NCBI RefSeq assembly: GCF_000237325.1
Contig: NC_017542.1
Span: 5,135,001-5,197,500 of the forward strand
Direction of reading: 5' to 3'
Length of the DNA stretch: 62,500 nt
Source: Paenibacillus polymyxa M1
GTDB taxonomy: Bacteria; Bacillota; Bacilli; Paenibacillales; Paenibacillaceae
In this document: piece by piece, positions 50,259-60,507 of the stretch
How the letters are laid out: each line of letters begins with the position of its first letter
Numbering within the stretch: the first letter of the stretch is position 1
The notes under the pieces: model-generated
Databases searched by the model: none
Told to the model about the DNA's origin: nothing
What the model saw: only the letters and a program-made list of their open reading frames with translations
Translations under genes and position numbers: made by a program

Positions 50259-51005
50259 CTAACGTTGCGAATGACGATATTGGTCGTCCTGTTCTTCTTG
50301 ATTAGAACGATCTCGTTCCCGTCCACGTCTGCGTGATAGCTTCCGAATGTTCAGCTTCATACCGTACAATGCATATAGCACCAATGGTACAAAAATCAGC
50401 TTCGACAGCTGATCAGGAAATTTAACGGCCAGAAACACCGCTGCAATTACGACCCATGGAGCAATCCAGATCGCTTTTTTCGGAAGACCGACCTTTTTGA
50501 AATTCGGATATCTCATGGAGCTAACCATCAAATAAGAGACCAGCAACATGGCAATCGACATGTATAACAAAGAAATCTCGTTATGGAATAAGGACAAAGT
50601 GGCTAATACGCCACCTGCTGCCGGAATGGGCAAACCTGTGAAATAACCTGGTACACCAGGACGTACGTTAAAGCGAGCCAAACGCAATGCTCCGCACATC
50701 GGAAAAATGGCTGTAACCGTCCAAGCGAGAGCCGAATTCGCATCATGAAAAGCAACCATGTACATAATAACTGCGGGAGCAACACCAAAAGATATCATAT
50801 CTGATAAGGAGTCCAGTTCTTTACCGAATTCGCTCTGGGCATTCAGAGCCCGGGCCATCCTTCCATCTAGTCCGTCCAACAACATGGCGACAATAACCAT
50901 AATAGCGGCAAGGCTGTATTTTCCGTCTACGGCCAATAAAATGGCGATCATTCCGAGAAACAAGTTACCCAAGGTACACATGTTCGGAATTGATTTGGTA
51001 ATCAT
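50259..51005 (-). CDS. pssA: CDP-diacylglycerol-serine O-phosphatidyltransferase
   Basis: 248 residues with several membrane segments. The CDP-alcohol phosphatidyltransferase motif is DGLDGRMARALNAQSEFGKE followed by LDSLSD, with all conserved Asp. The N-terminal NMCTLGNLFLGMIAILLAV and the insertion type fit PssA of type II. It makes phosphatidylserine, precursor of phosphatidylethanolamine. The C-terminus is very basic (RKLSRRRGRERDRSNQEEQD). In Bacillus the pssA gene is elsewhere; here it sits between disA and yacL. Confidence 0.9.
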   Translation of the reverse strand: MITKSIPNMCTLGNLFLGMIAILLAVDGKYSLAAIMVIVAMLLDGLDGRMARALNAQSEFGKELDSLSDMISFGVAPAVIMYMVAFHDANSALAWTVTAIFPMCGALRLARFNVRPGVPGYFTGLPIPAAGGVLATLSLFHNEISLLYMSIAMLLVSYLMVSSMRYPNFKKVGLPKKAIWIAPWVVIAAVFLAVKFPDQLSKLIFVPLVLYALYGMKLNIRKLSRRRGRERDRSNQEEQDDQYRHSQR

Positions 51006-51059
51006 CTCTTCACCTCAATGTATGAATTGTTCCATTATAATCCTTTCACTGTATTACAT

Positions 51060-52136
51060 TTACATTTGTCTGTCAATGAAAACTTGTTCCTGCAAACGTT
51101 TAAGCCCTTCTTTAATCGTACGTGCACGAACCTCTCCTATGCCATCTACTTCATCTAGTTCTTCAATCGTTGCTGTCATGACATGTGGAAAACGCCCAAA
51201 TCGCTCCACCAGATTATGAATAATTACATTTGGCAAACGAGGTATTTTGTTCAATACCCGATATCCGCGTGCAGCAATATATTCTTCTGATGTCGCTGCT
51301 GAAGAAGGGTAGCCTAATAAACGTACAATATGATTTACATCCAGTAATTCGTCGTCCGTAGAACGTTTGAGTCCCAATATAATTTCACGAATCTTCTCGT
51401 CGCTGTCGTCTTTGGCATAATCCTTATACAGCAACCAAGCTTCTTCCTCAATATTGCTGACAAGCTCCTCCATCTGCATGCTAATCAGCCTGCCCTCATT
51501 CCCGAGTTCGTTAATAAATCGTTTGATCTCCATTTTGATGCGCAGCACCATTTCGATTCGTTGAATGACATTAACAACCTCTGGCATGGTAACCAGCTCT
51601 TCGAATTCAGATGCAGTTAAATTGGTTGAGGCTTGCCCCAATACGGATCTATATTTTTCCAGCGTCTGAATGGCCTGATTAGCTTTCGTTAAAATAACCC
51701 CAATTTCCTTGAGCGCATACCGTAAAGTCCCCTGATATAACGTAATAATATTACGACGCTGGGAAATAGACACAACCAGTTTGCCAGTCTGCTTCGCAAC
51801 TCGTTCTGCCGTCCGGTGCCGAATCCCTGTTTCTATGGACGAAATGGAGGAATCGGGAATCAATTGCGTATTGGCATATAAAATTCGTTTTAAATCCTCG
51901 CTCAATATGATTGCGCCGTCCATTTTAGCCAGCTCATACAAATAGTTCGGTGAAAAATCACAATTAATAGAGAAACCGCCATCCACGACTTCCATTACTT
52001 CCGGGCTATAGCCAACGACCAGAAGAGCACCCGTTTTGGCACGCAAAACGTTTTCCAATCCGTCGCGAAAGGGAGTTCCCGGTGCCACAAGCCGCAGCAA
52101 ATCGTTCATTTTATCCAGTTGGCTCGCTTCCTTCAT
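51060..52136 (-). CDS. disA: DNA integrity scanning diadenylate cyclase DisA
   Basis: 358 residues from the ATG at 52136; the TTG two codons earlier is too close to GGGGG. The DAC domain has [20 protein letters not shown] (DGA) and [15 protein letters not shown] (RHR), both needed for making c-di-AMP. A helical linker and a C-terminal RuvA-like HhH ([20 protein letters not shown]) bind branched DNA. It reports DNA damage before sporulation. It is 6 nt behind radA. Confidence 0.96.
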   Translation of the reverse strand: MKEASQLDKMNDLLRLVAPGTPFRDGLENVLRAKTGALLVVGYSPEVMEVVDGGFSINCDFSPNYLYELAKMDGAIILSEDLKRILYANTQLIPDSSISSIETGIRHRTAERVAKQTGKLVVSISQRRNIITLYQGTLRYALKEIGVILTKANQAIQTLEKYRSVLGQASTNLTASEFEELVTMPEVVNVIQRIEMVLRIKMEIKRFINELGNEGRLISMQMEELVSNIEEEAWLLYKDYAKDDSDEKIREIILGLKRSTDDELLDVNHIVRLLGYPSSAATSEEYIAARGYRVLNKIPRLPNVIIHNLVERFGRFPHVMTATIEELDEVDGIGEVRARTIKEGLKRLQEQVFIDRQM

Positions 52137-52148
52137 TCTCAATGCCCC

Positions 52149-53522
52149 CTAATCTAATGCAGCTGCCAGTGCATCTGCCACCGTTCCAACTCCTATAATT
52201 TGTATCCCTTTCGGATGTGTCCAGCCCTTTAAGCTTTTCTCGGGCATGATTACCCGTTTGAAACCTAATTTCTCCGCTTCTCGCACTCGCTGTTCTGCTC
52301 GGGATACAGCCCGCACCTCGCCTGTCAGTCCTACTTCACCAAAAATCACATCGTACGGCTTGGTAGGAGCATCCCTAAAGCTGGAAGCAATGCTCACCGC
52401 TATAGCTAAATCCACCGCTGGTTCATCCAGCTTCACGCCTCCAGCAACGTTGAGATAAGCGTCCTGGTTTTGCAAGAACATGCCCATCCGCTTTTCTAGG
52501 ACGGCAATGATTAATCCCATCCGATGATGGTCGATCCCCGTACCCATTCGGCGTGGAGATGGAAAATGTGTAGCTGCAATTAGTGCTTGCAGTTCAACCA
52601 ATACAGGTCGGGTTCCCTCCATACTGGCAACGACGGTGGAACCTGCCACCCCCAGTGGCCGTTCGGACAAGAAAAGTTCAGAAGGATTCGCCACCTCACG
52701 CAAACCACTTTCGGCCATTTCAAAAATACCAATTTCATTCGTAGAACCAAAGCGATTCTTAACCGCACGCAACAGCCGATACGTATGATGACGCTCTCCT
52801 TCAAAATAAAGTACACAATCGACCATATGCTCCAACAAACGCGGACCTGCAATAGCGCCTTCCTTGGTCACATGCCCTACCAGTACTGTAGCAATACCTA
52901 ATCCCTTGGCAATCCGCATAAATCGTGAAGTACACTCGCGCACCTGAGCTACACTACCAGGCGCACTTGTCACCTCAGGCAAATATACAGTCTGTATCGA
53001 GTCGATGACCAAAAACTCTGGCTTCAAGCTGTCTACTGCTTCTTCAATCGTCTCCAAATTCGTCTCACATAATACGTACAGACTGGGAGACAAGGCACCG
53101 AGACGATCTGCACGTAGCTTTGTTTGGCGGACGGATTCCTCACCAGACACGTACAGTACCTTTAAACCAGTTAAAGCCAGCTCATTAGAGGTTTGCAGCA
53201 TAAGCGTAGACTTGCCGATCCCCGGATCACCACCCACCAGAACAAGTGAACCTGGCACCACACCTCCACCAAGTACACGATTTAATTCACCAATTCCCGT
53301 TAAAATTCGTGTTTCTTTGCCACTTTCCACTTCAATAATAGGAAGCGGTTTGTCTTTTGTGCTATGAGTAAGAAGGGAAGATCCCATTCCTTGAGTTTTT
53401 ACAACGCTTTCCGTTTCTTCGACCATGGAATTCCATGCCTGGCATCCAGGGCATTTTCCGTACCATTTAGGCGATTCATAGCCACATTCCGTACAGGAAA
53501 ATTTAGTTTTCACTTTAGCCAT
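52149..53522 (-). CDS. radA: DNA repair protein RadA (Sms)
   Basis: 457 residues. The C4 zinc finger is [20 protein letters not shown]. Walker A is [13 protein letters not shown]; the RadA-specific [11 protein letters not shown] follows. The C-terminal Lon-protease-like domain lacks protease residues ([16 protein letters not shown]). It is a branch-migration helicase in recombination. A -35/-10 pair TTTACG-18-TAAACT lies about 90 nt upstream, consistent with a start separate from clpC. Confidence 0.96.
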   Translation of the reverse strand: MAKVKTKFSCTECGYESPKWYGKCPGCQAWNSMVEETESVVKTQGMGSSLLTHSTKDKPLPIIEVESGKETRILTGIGELNRVLGGGVVPGSLVLVGGDPGIGKSTLMLQTSNELALTGLKVLYVSGEESVRQTKLRADRLGALSPSLYVLCETNLETIEEAVDSLKPEFLVIDSIQTVYLPEVTSAPGSVAQVRECTSRFMRIAKGLGIATVLVGHVTKEGAIAGPRLLEHMVDCVLYFEGERHHTYRLLRAVKNRFGSTNEIGIFEMAESGLREVANPSELFLSERPLGVAGSTVVASMEGTRPVLVELQALIAATHFPSPRRMGTGIDHHRMGLIIAVLEKRMGMFLQNQDAYLNVAGGVKLDEPAVDLAIAVSIASSFRDAPTKPYDVIFGEVGLTGEVRAVSRAEQRVREAEKLGFKRVIMPEKSLKGWTHPKGIQIIGVGTVADALAAALD

Positions 53523-53691
53523 ACTTTATTCCCTGGCTCCTTCTTGACGACGATGATGTCAAATTTATCTTCACACAGCACCTGAAAGAGCTGTAACAAT
53601 AAAAGTTTACCATTGAAGCTTGGCGGACGTAAAGCAATATCACAAACTTTCCCAAAGCTTTTAGCCTACCCTTTCAAGGTATTCAATACAC

Positions 53692-53739
53692 AAAAAGGGT
53701 GCCTTCGCAATAGCTTTCCAGCGGCGAGACACCCTTTTC
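53692..53739 (-). terminator. Intrinsic terminator after clpC
   Basis: Minus strand AAGGGTGTCTCGCC...GCGAAGGCACCCTT followed by TTTGTG, 25 nt behind the clpC stop. It separates the ctsR operon from radA-disA. Confidence 0.82.
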
Positions 53740-53763
53740 TAATGTTTTATTTACTAAACTGCT

Positions 53764-56208
53764 TTAGGACTTCGCGGATACATTATCCTTTTTCGTTACT
53801 GTCAATGCACCGTTCTCTTCATCAATGTAGAGAGAGTCGCCTTTAGAAATGTTTCCAGTCAACAGTTCCTCGGACAGGCGATCTTCAATATGCTTCTGGA
53901 TTGCACGACGCAATGGACGCGCACCATACGCTGGATCGAAGCCTTCCTTAGCAAGGAAATTCTTAGCCTTGTCTGTCAACTCAAAGTCCACCTCATACTC
54001 ATTCAGACGCTTACGCAGCTCCTCAGACATAAGTGAAACAATTTCAGCAATATGTTTTTCTTCGAGAGAATGGAAAACGATAATTTCATCTATCCGGTTC
54101 AAGAACTCAGGACGGAAACTTTTCTTCAGTTCATCCATCACTTTGCCCTTCATGTTATCGTAATCCGCCCCAGCGTCCACAACAGCTGTAAAACCAAGCG
54201 TGGAGTTACGTTTGATTGCCTGCGCACCAACGTTAGATGTTAGAATGATGAGTGTGTTACGGAAGTCAACAACACGACCTTTGGAATCCGTCAGACGTCC
54301 ATCCTCCAACACTTGCAGCAGAATATTGAATACTTCTGGGTGTGCCTTTTCAATTTCATCCAGCAACACAACAGAGTAAGGCTTACGACGTACCTTCTCA
54401 GTCAGTTGACCGCCTTCTTCATATCCAACGTACCCTGGAGGCGCTCCTACCAGACGGGATGTGGAGTGCTTCTCCATATATTCGGACATATCAATACGGA
54501 TAACCGCATTTTCATCACCAAACATAGATTCAGCCAAGGCGCGTGCCAGCTCTGTTTTACCAACCCCAGTTGGACCGAGGAAAATAAAGGAGCCGATTGG
54601 ACGCTTCGGATCTTTCAGACCGGCGCGTGCCCGGCGAATCGCCCGGCTTACTGCCTTAACAGCTTCCTCCTGCCCAATCACCCGTTCATGTAACAGTTGC
54701 TCCATATTCAGCAAACGATGTGTTTCTTCTTCTTTTAGCTTGCTGACTGGGACACCAGTCCAGATGGCAACAACCTGAGCGATATCCTCTGGTGTAACTT
54801 CGGAATCTGTACGCCCCTGTTGTTCTTTCCATTGGTTTTTAGTGACATCCAGCTCTTCACGAATCTTTTGCTCTGTATCTCGCAGCGCAGCTGCCTTTTC
54901 AAACTCCTGACTTTGTACCGCTGAATCTTTTTCCTTGCGGATATCTTCCAGACGGTTTTCCAGCTGTTTTAGGTTTGGCGGTACTGTATAGGAATTCAGC
55001 CTTACCTTGGAGCCTGCTTCATCAATAAGGTCAATAGCCTTATCCGGTAGGAAGCGATCAGTAATATAACGATCTGACAATCTTACTGCAGCTTCAATAG
55101 CCTCATCCGTGATCTTCACACGGTGATGCGCTTCGTAACGGTCACGCAGACCATACAAGATTTGGATTGCTTCTTCTGGAGAAGGTTGATCCACTGTAAT
55201 AGGTTGGAAACGACGCTCCAAAGCAGCATCTTTCTCAATATATTTGCGATATTCATCCAGCGTAGTAGCACCGATACATTGCAGCTCGCCACGTGCCAGA
55301 GCAGGTTTCAGGATGTTGGACGCATCAATTGCGCCTTCCGCTCCACCAGCACCAATCAGCGTATGCAGCTCATCAATGAACAGTACGATATTTCCGGCTT
55401 GACGAATCTCGTCCATAATCTTCTTCAAGCGATCCTCAAATTCACCACGATACTTAGTACCTGCTACGACAGAGCCCATATCGAGTGTCATTACGCGTTT
55501 GTCGCGCAAGGTTTCAGGAATCTCATTCGCTATGATTTTTTGTGCCAATCCTTCGGCAATCGCTGTTTTACCTACCCCAGGTTCACCGATCAAAACAGGA
55601 TTGTTCTTTGTACGGCGGCTGAGCACTTGAATAACGCGCTCAATTTCCTTGCTGCGCCCAATAACGGGGTCCAAGTTATTTTCCTTCGCAGAAGCTGTCA
55701 GATCGCGTGCCAGACTGTCCAGGGTTGGCGTGCTGACATTAGCTGGAGCACCGTGATGGCTGGAAACTGCCTCGCTGCTGCCGAGCAATTGAAGCACTTG
55801 CTGACGCGCTTTGTTCAAACTGATACCCAGGTTGTTCAGTACACGTGCTGCTACGCCTTCACCTTCACGAATGAGACCTAGCAAAATATGCTCGGTACCT
55901 ACATAGGTATGACCCAATTTACGCGCTTCGTCCATAGACAGCTCAATGACTTTTTTGGCACGTGGAGTATAGGCAATGTTCGTTGGTTGCTCTTGACCGC
56001 GTCCAATCAGTGTTTCCACTTCATCCTGGATTTTTTCCAGTCCCAGCCCTAAACCGATTAAGGCTTTCGCTGCTATTCCTTCGCCTTCACGAATGAGTCC
56101 TAGCAAAATGTGCTCTGTGCCAATGTTGTTGTGTCCCAATCGAACAGCTTCTTCTTGGGCCAAGGCAAGCACTTTCTGTGCACGTTCCGTAAATCTTCCA
56201 AACATCAT
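53764..56208 (-). CDS. clpC: ATP-dependent Clp protease ATP-binding subunit ClpC
   Basis: 814 residues. Two N-terminal repeats ([20 protein letters not shown] and [20 protein letters not shown]) precede AAA domain 1 ([26 protein letters not shown]), a middle domain with UVR motif ([20 protein letters not shown]) and AAA domain 2 ([24 protein letters not shown]). The GF-containing loop NSTLGFTAV is the ClpP contact. ClpC unfolds substrates marked by phospho-arginine. Last gene of the CtsR operon. Confidence 0.98.
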   Translation of the reverse strand: MMFGRFTERAQKVLALAQEEAVRLGHNNIGTEHILLGLIREGEGIAAKALIGLGLGLEKIQDEVETLIGRGQEQPTNIAYTPRAKKVIELSMDEARKLGHTYVGTEHILLGLIREGEGVAARVLNNLGISLNKARQQVLQLLGSSEAVSSHHGAPANVSTPTLDSLARDLTASAKENNLDPVIGRSKEIERVIQVLSRRTKNNPVLIGEPGVGKTAIAEGLAQKIIANEIPETLRDKRVMTLDMGSVVAGTKYRGEFEDRLKKIMDEIRQAGNIVLFIDELHTLIGAGGAEGAIDASNILKPALARGELQCIGATTLDEYRKYIEKDAALERRFQPITVDQPSPEEAIQILYGLRDRYEAHHRVKITDEAIEAAVRLSDRYITDRFLPDKAIDLIDEAGSKVRLNSYTVPPNLKQLENRLEDIRKEKDSAVQSQEFEKAAALRDTEQKIREELDVTKNQWKEQQGRTDSEVTPEDIAQVVAIWTGVPVSKLKEEETHRLLNMEQLLHERVIGQEEAVKAVSRAIRRARAGLKDPKRPIGSFIFLGPTGVGKTELARALAESMFGDENAVIRIDMSEYMEKHSTSRLVGAPPGYVGYEEGGQLTEKVRRKPYSVVLLDEIEKAHPEVFNILLQVLEDGRLTDSKGRVVDFRNTLIILTSNVGAQAIKRNSTLGFTAVVDAGADYDNMKGKVMDELKKSFRPEFLNRIDEIIVFHSLEEKHIAEIVSLMSEELRKRLNEYEVDFELTDKAKNFLAKEGFDPAYGARPLRRAIQKHIEDRLSEELLTGNISKGDSLYIDEENGALTVTKKDNVSAKS

Positions 56209-56252
56209 ATATCCTGCACCTCCACAATGTGTATTTCAGATCATTCTATATA

Positions 56253-57317
56253 TTAAAGGGTTGTGCCTAATTTTTGCCGGATCAGCTTCGCCCGGTACAT
56301 ATCGCGCTCACCGGTATTCATTTTATCCCCAAAGCTTTTTTGCAGAAAGCCAGGTTGCGTCATCACATTAAGCTCATTCATCGCTGCAATGGAAGGACGC
56401 TCCAAAATCCCTAAATCTACACCGAGACGTACATCGGACAGCCGCTGTGCAGCCTCCTTGGAATCCAAAACTGCTGCATATGACAAAATACCGAATGAAC
56501 GCATCACCCGATCTGTAATCCGCAGCATGGATTCATTCATCAATCGTTCTCTGGCAGAACGTTCGTGCTCTATAATTTGCAGCACCACGCCATGCAGATT
56601 CTCGATAATTTCCGCTTCGGTTTGTCCCAGGGTAATCTGATTAGATACCTGAAACAAATTTCCAACTGCTTCACTGCCTTCACCATAAATGCCGCGAACC
56701 GTAAGACCTACCTGTGAAACAGCGGACAATATACGATTGATTTGATGAGTCATAACTAATGCGGGCAAATGCATCATCACCGAAGCTCGCATACCTGTGC
56801 CGACATTCGTCGGACAACTGGTCAGAAACCCCCTCCGATCATCAAATGCATAATCAACATGAGCTTCAAATGCATCATCAATGACCATAGCGCGTTCCCA
56901 GGCTTCTCTCACCTGACATCCCGGATATAAGCACTGAATACGCAGATGATCCTCTTCATTTATCATAACACTAACTGATTCATCATCACTAATCAACACA
57001 GCACCGTTGCGAGATTCGTTCGCCAAATTAGGACTAATTAAGTGCTTCTCAACCAGTACCTGCTTGTCGATCTCATCCAACTCGGATATTTTCAAGGTAT
57101 GAAAAGTACCAAAACGACGCAAATCATCATACTGAAGGATATCCGTTAAGCGTTGAAGCACTTCTTCCGACTGCTGATTGGTAGCAAGCATGGGAAAAGG
57201 CAAATGCTGCAAGTTACGCGCAATTCTTACCCGGCTGCTAATGACAATCTCCGAATCCGCAGCATCACCACGCATCCAATCACTTAGCGGCTTTTCCGTA
57301 AATCGGATATTGGGCAT
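56253..57317 (-). CDS. mcsB: Protein arginine kinase McsB
   Basis: 354 residues from the ATG at 57317 (MPNIRFTEKPLSDWM), behind GGAGGG. It has the guanido kinase ATP site: EIVISSRVRIARNLQHLPFP, VMINEEDHLRIQCLYPG and LTSCPTNVGTGMRASVMMHL with the conserved Cys. It phosphorylates Arg in CtsR and in unfolded proteins, targeting them to ClpCP. It overlaps nothing; mcsA ends 29 nt before. Confidence 0.96.
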   Translation of the reverse strand: MPNIRFTEKPLSDWMRGDAADSEIVISSRVRIARNLQHLPFPMLATNQQSEEVLQRLTDILQYDDLRRFGTFHTLKISELDEIDKQVLVEKHLISPNLANESRNGAVLISDDESVSVMINEEDHLRIQCLYPGCQVREAWERAMVIDDAFEAHVDYAFDDRRGFLTSCPTNVGTGMRASVMMHLPALVMTHQINRILSAVSQVGLTVRGIYGEGSEAVGNLFQVSNQITLGQTEAEIIENLHGVVLQIIEHERSARERLMNESMLRITDRVMRSFGILSYAAVLDSKEAAQRLSDVRLGVDLGILERPSIAAMNELNVMTQPGFLQKSFGDKMNTGERDMYRAKLIRQKLGTTL

Positions 57318-57346
57318 CACGCATTCCCTCCTACTCTTCACAAACT

Positions 57347-57871
57347 TTACTCTTCAGTCATTTCTTTTTCAAGCTTTCTGATTTGATCCCTAAGCTCAGC
57401 AGCTGATTCGAATTCTTCCTGTACAATGTGTTGTTGCATCTCTTTTTTTAAATCATCAATTTGCCGTTTAACCTTTAATCGGCCTCCAGTACGGACCGGA
57501 ACTTTCCCAACATGACTCGTACTACCATGCACACGCTTGAACAGAGGGTCCAGACGACTATCAAAATATTGATAGCATGATGGACATCCAAAACGTCCTA
57601 GCTTACTAAACTGTGTATAAGTCATACCGCAATCCTTGCATTGCAGATTTTGGGGAACAGTGTGACCTGAAGACTGGCTCTTTGTGCTGGAGTCAAAATC
57701 CAACATCCCCGACAACAAGCTATGAATCGAAAAGCCATTAGGTGTTCCAGGGATCATTTCCCCTTTTTCCTTCGCACATGTCTCACAAATATGAAACTCT
57801 GTCTTTTCGCCATTCACAATTTTGGTGAAATGCAAAGTTGCCGGCCGCATATTACATTCTTGGCACAGCAT
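57347..57871 (-). CDS. mcsA: Activator of protein arginine kinase McsA
   Basis: 174 residues. Four CxxC zinc pairs: LCQECNMRPA, HICETCAKEKG, QCKDCGMTY and GCPSCYQYF. The C-terminal UVR motif EEFESAAELRDQIRKLEKEM contacts ClpC or McsB. It activates McsB. Normal second gene of the ctsR operon. Confidence 0.95.
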   Translation of the reverse strand: MLCQECNMRPATLHFTKIVNGEKTEFHICETCAKEKGEMIPGTPNGFSIHSLLSGMLDFDSSTKSQSSGHTVPQNLQCKDCGMTYTQFSKLGRFGCPSCYQYFDSRLDPLFKRVHGSTSHVGKVPVRTGGRLKVKRQIDDLKKEMQQHIVQEEFESAAELRDQIRKLEKEMTEE

Positions 57872-57955
57872 AAAAGCACCTCCTTCATCGTCAGGATTTT
57901 TACAAATCCCTACATCTGAATTGCAAATCTCTATTCACTGGTTAATGGATACTAG

Positions 57956-58420
57956 CTATTTGGCCGCCAGCAACGAGATCAGCATAGCCTTAAGCAATCT
58001 TGCTCGCAGTTGGTCACGATAGGGAAGCTTTAGCAATAATGTATCTCTTGATAAAGCAGCCTTCATTAGACCAGCTTCCCTTTTGCTTAAAAAATGAGCT
58101 TCCTCTAACTGATAAATCAGTCCTTCTGCTGCCGATTGGCTAATTTCCTCCCCGATGCTCTGATGAAGGTGTGTATGAATCGCATGTTGTGCAGGTAATT
58201 GAATTCGCTGAATTCGAATGTAGCCTCCACCACCGCGTTTACTTTCCACCACATAACCTTTTTCCAGCGTAAACCGGGTACTAATTACATAATTAATTTG
58301 CGACGGTACGCAGGAAAAGCGGTCAGCCAGATCATTGCGCTGAATCTCCACTAAGCCTTGGGGACTTTCCAGCAGCATGCTCTTCAAATATTGTTCAATA
58401 ATGTCGGAAACATTGCGCAT
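57956..58420 (-). CDS. ctsR: Transcriptional repressor CtsR
   Basis: 154 residues from the ATG at 58420 (MRNVSDIIEQYLKSMLLESP), GGAGG 8 nt upstream. The winged helix has VEIQRNDLADRFSCVPSQIN and YVISTRFTLEKGYVVESKRG, with the beta-wing GGGGYIRIQRI that contacts DNA and senses heat. It represses clp genes through its heptad operator, which is found upstream. Confidence 0.97.
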   Translation of the reverse strand: MRNVSDIIEQYLKSMLLESPQGLVEIQRNDLADRFSCVPSQINYVISTRFTLEKGYVVESKRGGGGYIRIQRIQLPAQHAIHTHLHQSIGEEISQSAAEGLIYQLEEAHFLSKREAGLMKAALSRDTLLLKLPYRDQLRARLLKAMLISLLAAK

Positions 58421-58521
58421 TTCATCATCCTCCACTAACGGAAACGCAAGTATTCAAGTACATTTCACGCTCCACAGAGTCCGCCGTATATTGAACTTAA
58501 CCAAACGATATAGTCACGAAT

Positions 58522-58629
58522 CTAAGCTGCATTCAGGCTATTGCCTGTTGTACATCCATTGGAATTGTACCGTTTCGTTTCTAGTGTGACCTTTATTTGC
58601 GATAAATCATACACTTCAATTCTGTACAT
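58522..58629 (-). CDS. Hypothetical 35-residue ORF in the ctsR leader
   Basis: ATG at 58629 has AGGAG 9 nt upstream (58643-58639) and lies between the CtsR-controlled start site and ctsR. It encodes MYRIEVYDLSQIKVTLETKR and then YNSNGCTTGNSLNAA, with no signal peptide, membrane segment or known domain. I do not recognise it. A second tiny frame (12 codons, with GGAG) ends in TGATGA just before the ctsR ATG. Both may be leader peptides or chance. Confidence 0.4.
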   Translation of the reverse strand: MYRIEVYDLSQIKVTLETKRYNSNGCTTGNSLNAA

Positions 58630-58753
58630 AAGAAGCAGCTCCTAACTATACGCAAATCAGGTCGTTATTTTTTACTTTTTTGCTGTCAAATTGTTATATA
58701 CGGCCAATCCAACAACATGATACTTTTGTGGAATCACACTGATTCCAATTGAC

Positions 58754-58770
58754 TTTGACTTTCTTTGACT
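58754..58770 (-). promoter_or_regulatory. CtsR operator
   Basis: Minus strand AGTCAAA-GAA-AGTCAAA is an exact match to the CtsR heptad consensus RGTCAAA-NAN-RGTCAAA. It covers the start site just behind the -10, so bound CtsR would block initiation. Confidence 0.93.
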
Positions 58771-58778
58771 ATATTCGT

Positions 58779-58806
58779 ATTATAGCACAAATTTCATTTT
58801 TGCCAA
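58779..58806 (-). promoter_or_regulatory. Sigma-A promoter of the ctsR operon
   Basis: Minus strand TTGGCA (58806-58801), 16-bp spacer, perfect TATAAT (58784-58779). The start near 58772 gives a leader of about 350 nt before ctsR. Confidence 0.75.
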
Positions 58807-58854
58807 GGGGTCAATACCATTTTTCGCAATCTAATTATGTTTTATACCATATTA

Positions 58855-58883
58855 CAAAAAACTCTTCCCATTATGGAAAGAGC
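58855..58883 (-). terminator. Intrinsic terminator after the Eis-like gene
   Basis: Minus strand CTCTTTCC-ataat-GGGAAGAG followed by TTTTTTGT, about 75 nt behind the stop codon. Confidence 0.8.
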
Positions 58884-58960
58884 TTTGAGTAATTATGATA
58901 AACCACATCCAATTTGGTTAAAAAAAAGTTGGACATTAAGAAGAACCAATTGGAGCTTTA

Positions 58961-60148
58961 TCAGAAAAAATCCAATAAGAACGTTTGTTTTATTGGTATT
59001 ACACGTTTAAGTGCAGCCACAGACTTACTGCTTCCTTCAATACGCCCCCAATTAGACAGGTTATCAGCTTGCTGGTAGCCGAGCATTAAACTTGTTAATG
59101 ACTGAATCCCCAGTTTCAAGTCAGCTGCTAAGGCGTTGTCAGATAAATTGCTTGTATCCACTCTTGCCAGATGTCCTTGCCCCTCCGTAGTAATTGTTAA
59201 TCTCCATACTCCTTCATTCCAAGGGGCATACCGATCTGTCAGATGTAAGGTCAAACTTGTTTCTTCTCCAATCTGCTCAAAAGGGTATCTCTCTACAAAA
59301 GCAACTGCATCCACAATACGCCCCATAAAATAAGGCACCGTTTCCTGTTGAATTCGCGGATCATCGAGTAAAAAGGGCAGGTTGTCATCTGCTGGAACGT
59401 AAATAAATTTACCTTGGGTTATCATTGAGTCATGATTTGCAAAATAAGTCCACAAAGCCCGACGTGCCGTCTCATTTTCATATACCAACTCATCACAATT
59501 TAACTGTTTATCTTCTATTTTGTATAGTGCATATCCCTGAGGATTGCCTGCATCCGTGTAATATACTACAGTTCGATAATTTTCATTTAAAATCCGTTCC
59601 TGCCACCATTCCTTATCTCGTACCAGCGTACCATTGTAACGTGAAGCATACGATTGATACACTTGGTCCAATTCTGAAATATTTTTGATATCCCGTTTGA
59701 CTATACCTTCTGTTTTAAGTTTAGCAGGGAATTTATCAATTGGAATGACGTACTTTTTGTACTCCATATATGTTTCCCATCCAAATTTACGATAAAAGGC
59801 AAATGAGAATGGATGCAGAAAAGAAAGGCTTTGTCCTGCAGTCTTCATCTCTTCAAGCGCATGCGTCAACAAACGTGAAACCATACCCCCGCGACGCTTT
59901 TCCGGCCACGTTGCCACACCAGCAATGCCCCCCATATCAAAAACCTGACCATGTATGTATACCTGTAGCGGCAGCAAAGTCAGTTTAGCATTCAATTCGT
60001 GCCCGTCGAAGATTCCCCATGTTTGTTCTGGTTTGAATTTCTTCTTAGCTTTCTCCAGATCCTCCGGGGGCATTGTAAACTGAAAAGCATACTGGGATAA
60101 TTCAATAGCTGCTTCAAATTCCTCACGTTGTAATTGCCTGATCTTCAT
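58961..60148 (-). CDS. GNAT-family N-acetyltransferase, Eis-like
   Basis: 395 residues. The N-terminal GNAT domain has FDMGGIAGVATWPEKRRGGM (acetyl-CoA pyrophosphate loop, RRxGG) and LSFLHPFSFAFYRKFGWETY. A second GNAT-like middle and a C-terminal SCP2-like domain follow (LTSLMLGYQQADNLSNWGRI); the chain ends in a free Phe (LLDFF), and in Eis the terminal carboxylate acts in catalysis. Eis proteins acetylate aminoglycosides or protein lysines; the substrate here is unknown. TTGACA stands 75 nt upstream with a weak -10. It lies between the rrn operon and ctsR. Confidence 0.85.
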   Translation of the reverse strand: MKIRQLQREEFEAAIELSQYAFQFTMPPEDLEKAKKKFKPEQTWGIFDGHELNAKLTLLPLQVYIHGQVFDMGGIAGVATWPEKRRGGMVSRLLTHALEEMKTAGQSLSFLHPFSFAFYRKFGWETYMEYKKYVIPIDKFPAKLKTEGIVKRDIKNISELDQVYQSYASRYNGTLVRDKEWWQERILNENYRTVVYYTDAGNPQGYALYKIEDKQLNCDELVYENETARRALWTYFANHDSMITQGKFIYVPADDNLPFLLDDPRIQQETVPYFMGRIVDAVAFVERYPFEQIGEETSLTLHLTDRYAPWNEGVWRLTITTEGQGHLARVDTSNLSDNALAADLKLGIQSLTSLMLGYQQADNLSNWGRIEGSSKSVAALKRVIPIKQTFLLDFF

Positions 60149-60262
60149 ACTTCGTCACCTCGCTCGTATACTTGGACCTTTTAAAAAAATACGCACTTAG
60201 AGTGTCGCAAAGCATCTTCTCTCTGTCAACCTTAGAAGCAGGTGTCCATCCACAAAATACAT

Positions 60263-60302
60263 AAAAAAAGGATGATAACCTGCTAAGGTTATCATCCTTT
60301 TT
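60263..60302 (-). terminator. Intrinsic terminator of the rRNA operon
   Basis: A perfect stem AAAGGATGATAACC / GGTTATCATCCTTT with a 6-base loop, A-run and T-run on the two sides, right behind the 5S rRNA. Confidence 0.93.
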
Positions 60303-60309
60303 CACTTTT

Positions 60310-60427
60310 GCTTGGCGGCGTCCTACTCTCCCAGGACCCTGCGGTCCAAGTACCATCGGCGCTGGAGGGCTTAACGGTCGTGTTCGGGATGGGTACGTGT
60401 GGAACCCCTCCGCTATCGCCACCAAAC
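60310..60427 (-). rRNA. rrf: 5S ribosomal RNA
   Basis: About 118 nt. The minus strand reads TGGTGGCGATAGCGGAGGGG at its 5' part, then CCCATCCCGAACACGACCG and ends in GGGAGAGTAGGACGCCGCC, the classic Firmicute 5S pattern. Ends are set by pairing of the terminal stem and may be off by a few bases. Confidence 0.97.
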
Positions 60428-60507
60428 ATGAATTTGCCTCGCAAATTCTAACTTCAAGGTTACACCCTGAAAACTGGATCCGAAACTTATTGCGTCTTAT
60501 CTTTAGG

